Of a DNA stretch of 64,000 nucleotides, positions 61,610 to 64,000 are shown in pieces (the first letter of the stretch is position 1; each line of letters opens with the position of its first letter). The notes beneath the pieces were generated by a model that ran no database searches, was not told the origin of the DNA, and saw only the letters and a program-made list of their open reading frames with translations. Where the stretch lies: NCBI RefSeq assembly GCF_014650495.1, contig NZ_BMVB01000004.1, positions 310,001-374,000 of the forward strand. The letters run 5' to 3'. This stretch comes from Streptomyces cinnamoneus. GTDB lineage: Bacteria > Actinomycetota > Actinomycetes > Streptomycetales > Streptomycetaceae. A program made the translations under genes and the position numbers.

Positions 61610-64000
61610 CGGAGGCCACCTCGGCTTCGGGAGGACTGGGTGCGGGCTGCCCCGGCGGGTCGTGGCTGCCAGCCGCGCAGGCGCAGGCTGTTGCCCACCA
61701 CCAGCAGCGAGCTGGCGGACATCGCTGCCGCGGCGACCATCGGGTTGAGCAGTCCGACCGCGGCGAGCGGGACGGTGACCAGGTTGTAGCCGAAGGCCCA
61801 GACCAGGTTGGAGCGCACGGTCACGGAGGTGCGCCGGGCCAGCCGTACCGCGTCGGCCAGCGCGCTCATGTCCTCGCGGACGAGCGTCACGTCCGCCGCG
61901 CCGATGGCGGCGTCGGTGCCGCTGCCCATCGCGATGCCGAGGTCGGCTCCTGCGAGGGCGGCGGTGTCGTTGACCCCGTCGCCGATCACCGCGACGCGGT
62001 GGCCGCGTTCGCGCAGCGCGCGCACCAGCTCCGCCTTCTCCTCGGGGGTGGCCCGGGCGTGGACCTCGGTGATGCCGAGCTCGGCGGCGACGGCGTTCGC
62101 TGCGGCCTCGCTGTCGCCGGTGGCCAGCACGGGGCGCAGGCCGAGGCGCCGGAGGTGGTCGACGGCGCGGTAGCTGCCGGCCCGGACGGTGTCGCCGAGG
62201 GCGATGACGGCTTTGGGTGCGCCGTCGATGTGGACGACGACGGCGGTGTGGCCGTTGTCCTCTGCCCGGCGGAGGGCTTCGGCGAGGGGGGTGGGGAGTT
62301 TTTCCCCAGCCCCGCCCCTTCCCGAAACCGGGGCTCCGCCCCGGACCCCCGCGGATCCAGGACCTGCGGCCCCAGGCCCGCCGGGTGCCGCGTGCCCGCT
62401 CCTCGGACCGTGGGCCCCCGGGCCTACGGCCCCGGCCCCCGGCCCGCCGGACGCCGAACCCTCGGCCCCAGGCCCGTCGGATGCCGGGTGCCCGCTTCCC
62501 GGGCCGTCGGTCCCCGGGCCTGCGGCCCCGGTTCCCGGTCGGCCGGACGCCGAACCTCCGGTCCCCGGACCGCCGTCGGACGCCGAACCCTCGGCCCCAG
62601 GCCCGCCGGGTGCCGGGTGCCCGCTCCTCGGACCGTGGGCCCCCGGGCCTACGGCCCCGGCCCCCGGCCCGCCGGACGCCGAACCCTCGGCCCCAGGCCC
62701 GTCGGATGCCGGGTGCCCGCTTCCCGGGCCTGCGGCCCCCGGGCCTGCGGCCCCGGTTACCGGTCGGCCGGACGCCGAACCTCCGGTCCCCGGCCCGCCG
62801 GACGCCGAACCCTCGGCCCCAGGCTCGCCGGGTGCCGCGTGCCCGCTCCTCGGACCGTGGGCCCCCGGGCCTACGGCCCCGGCCCCCGGTCGGCCGGACG
62901 CCGAACCTCCGGTCCCCGGACCGCCGTCGGACGCCGAACCTCCGGCCTCCGGCCCGCCAGACGCCGGGTGCCGGTTACCCGGGCCGTCCGTCCCCGGGCC
63001 TGCGGCCCCGGCCCCGCCCCCCGGCGCGCCCCCGCCCGGCGCCGAACCCCCGCCCCCCGGCCCCCCGGCCGCAGCAGCCCCGGCGTTCGAGTCCGTCCCC
63101 GGGCGCGTCACCTCCACCAGATGGGATTCCACCACCGCCCGTACGCCCACGCCCGCCGTGGCCGTGAAGTCCGTTGCCGGCGGCAGGGGCGTGGACGTGG
63201 GTTCCAGGGTCAGGGCGTGGGCGTGGATCGCGCGGCCCACCGGGTGTTCCGAGCCGGCTTCCGCGGCTGCTGCCAGGCGCAGGGTCGCCTCGTCGCCCGT
63301 GACCTCTGTGACCGTCATCGATCCCGTCGTCAGGGTGCCGGTCTTGTCCAGCACGACCGTGTCCACGCGGCGCAGGCCCTCCAGGGCCTGTGGGCCGCTG
63401 ACCAGGATGCCGAGGCCCGCGCCACGGCCCGTTGCGGCCAGGAGGGCCGTGGGGGTGGCCAGGCCCAGGGCGCACGGGCAGGCGACGACCAGTACGGCGA
63501 CCGCCGCCGTGACGGCGGCCTGTGCCGAGGCGCCCGCGCCCAGCCAGAAGCCGAGGACGGTGACCGCCACCGTCAGGACCGCGGGGACGAAGACCCCGGC
63601 GACCGCGTCCGCCACCCGCTGTACGCGGGCCTTGCCCGCCTGGGCGTCCTCGACCAGCCGGGCGATCCGGGCCAGTTGCGTGTCCGCGCCGACCGCCTCG
63701 GCCCGTACCTCCAGCAGGCCGCCGGAGTTGACCGCTCCGCCGACCACGGCGGTGCCCGGGCCGGCCTCCACCGGCGCGCTCTCGCCCGTCACCAGCGACA
63801 GGTCCAGCGCCGAGCTGCCCGCGACGACCACGCCGTCGGTGGCCACCCGTTCACCGGGCCGGACGACGAAGTGGTCACCGACCCGCAACCGGGCGATCGG
63901 CACCGTGCGTTCCGTGCCGTCCGCGGTCCGGACGACCACGTCCTTCGCCGCGAGCGAGGCGAGCGCCCGCAGCGCGGAGCCCGTGCCGCGGCGCGCCCGC
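61606..64000 (-). CDS. copA: Copper P1B-type ATPase with repeat-split N domain (5' end outside window)
   Basis: The frame is open to the window end, so the metal-binding N-terminus is not seen; 798 codons are visible. Core motifs are intact: actuator VTGESAPVE, metal-site CPC in VACPCALGLATPTAL, phosphorylation loop VLDKTGTLTTGS, then GDGVNDTAALAGADLGIAMG and two final helices. Between VVESHLVEVTRPG and KLPTPLAEALRRAEDNGHTA, where a normal N domain runs straight on, there are about 270 residues of Gly/Pro/Ala/Ser repeat (62290-63110). It exports or moves Cu(I). The stop overlaps the PCuAC start. Confidence 0.92.
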   Translation of the reverse strand, partial: RARRGTGSALRALASLAAKDVVVRTADGTERTVPIARLRVGDHFVVRPGERVATDGVVVAGSSALDLSLVTGESAPVEAGPGTAVVGGAVNSGGLLEVRAEAVGADTQLARIARLVEDAQAGKARVQRVADAVAGVFVPAVLTVAVTVLGFWLGAGASAQAAVTAAVAVLVVACPCALGLATPTALLAATGRGAGLGILVSGPQALEGLRRVDTVVLDKTGTLTTGSMTVTEVTGDEATLRLAAAAEAGSEHPVGRAIHAHALTLEPTSTPLPPATDFTATAGVGVRAVVESHLVEVTRPGTDSNAGAAAAGGPGGGGSAPGGGAPGGGAGAAGPGTDGPGNRHPASGGPEAGGSASDGGPGTGGSASGRPGAGAVGPGAHGPRSGHAAPGEPGAEGSASGGPGTGGSASGRPVTGAAGPGAAGPGSGHPASDGPGAEGSASGGPGAGAVGPGAHGPRSGHPAPGGPGAEGSASDGGPGTGGSASGRPGTGAAGPGTDGPGSGHPASDGPGAEGSASGGPGAGAVGPGAHGPRSGHAAPGGPGAAGPGSAGVRGGAPVSGRGGAGEKLPTPLAEALRRAEDNGHTAVVVHIDGAPKAVIALGDTVRAGSYRAVDHLRRLGLRPVLATGDSEAAANAVAAELGITEVHARATPEEKAELVRALRERGHRVAVIGDGVNDTAALAGADLGIAMGSGTDAAIGAADVTLVREDMSALADAVRLARRTSVTVRSNLVWAFGYNLVTVPLAAVGLLNPMVAAAAMSASSLLVVGNSLRLRGWQPRPAGAARTQSSRSRGGLR
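62290..63110 (-). repeat. In-frame low-complexity repeat inside the copper ATPase
   Basis: About 820 bases made of two alternating units, one reading GGPGTGGSASGRPG and the other GAVGPGAHGPRSGHAAPGGPGAEGSAS with variants. At least five composite copies are visible and some are nearly identical in DNA. The reading frame stays open through all copies, so the repeat has grown by multiples of three. It sits in the ATP-binding domain. Confidence 0.9.

Overview
The window is chromosomal DNA of a Streptomyces or very close relative. It is uniformly very GC-rich, uses many GTG and a few TTG starts, and carries a bldA-type TTA codon in a leader peptide. Gene blocks typical of streptomycetes are present: priA–fmt–rsmB–rpe, GuaB1, an FMN-riboswitch ribD-ribE-ribM-ribBA-ribH operon followed by hisE-hisG, DasR-like boxes at a chitinase, and a class F sortase. 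The first gene (priA) and the last (a copper P-type ATPase) run off the window ends. No tRNA, rRNA, CRISPR array, insertion sequence or integrase was seen.

Layout. 0–11.7 kb is housekeeping: the end of priA, a small HTH protein, fmt, rsmB, rpe, a SorC-type regulator, guaB1, an APC amino-acid permease with a long histone-like tail, a GNAT and an Lrp/AsnC regulator. 11.7–16.7 kb is a minus-strand operon that looks specialised: HAD phosphatase, a second Rpe, a mycofactocin-type SDR, a transaldolase, an MFS carrier and an ABM-fold protein, three of them joined by ATGA overlaps. 17.4–19.9 kb is davA-davB, the monooxygenase route of lysine breakdown. 20–27 kb holds a DUF5995 protein, an NCS2 permease, a secreted Arg/Asp/His-rich protein, an MFS carrier and a large GH18 chitinase. 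27.2–33.5 kb is the riboflavin operon and the start of a histidine block. 33.6–36 kb is a pair of CNNM/HlyC-type membrane proteins.

36.1–39.0 kb is a less GC-rich, probably acquired pair: a membrane-anchored NACHT NTPase and a multi-pass partner. 39.2–50 kb mixes an EccA/CbxX-type AAA+ ATPase, a P-loop kinase, a secreted C39 protease, a PAS-GGDEF-EAL protein, DUF779, a nucleotidyltransferase/DUF4291 pair, and a class F sortase next to a secreted Asp/His-rich protein. 50–58 kb holds an L25/Ctc protein, a flavohaemoglobin plus PNPOx-like pair, a decayed PucR-type regulator, a small acidic protein, an FKBP isomerase beside a fragment of a second aldehyde dehydrogenase, the intact aldehyde dehydrogenase and its GAF-type activator. 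59–64 kb looks like a copper locus: a Met/His-rich membrane protein, a zf-HC2 anti-sigma candidate divergent from an ECF sigma factor, a PCuAC-like chaperone, and a Cu-ATPase whose nucleotide-binding domain is split by about 270 residues of low-complexity repeat.

The most unusual items are the repeat-invaded copper ATPase with its ECF neighbour, the TM-NACHT pair, the sugar-phosphate operon, the TTA-containing leader peptide fused by overlap to DUF779, and the sortase F/Asp-His-rich pair. All functions come from reading protein sequence and context; no database search was run.
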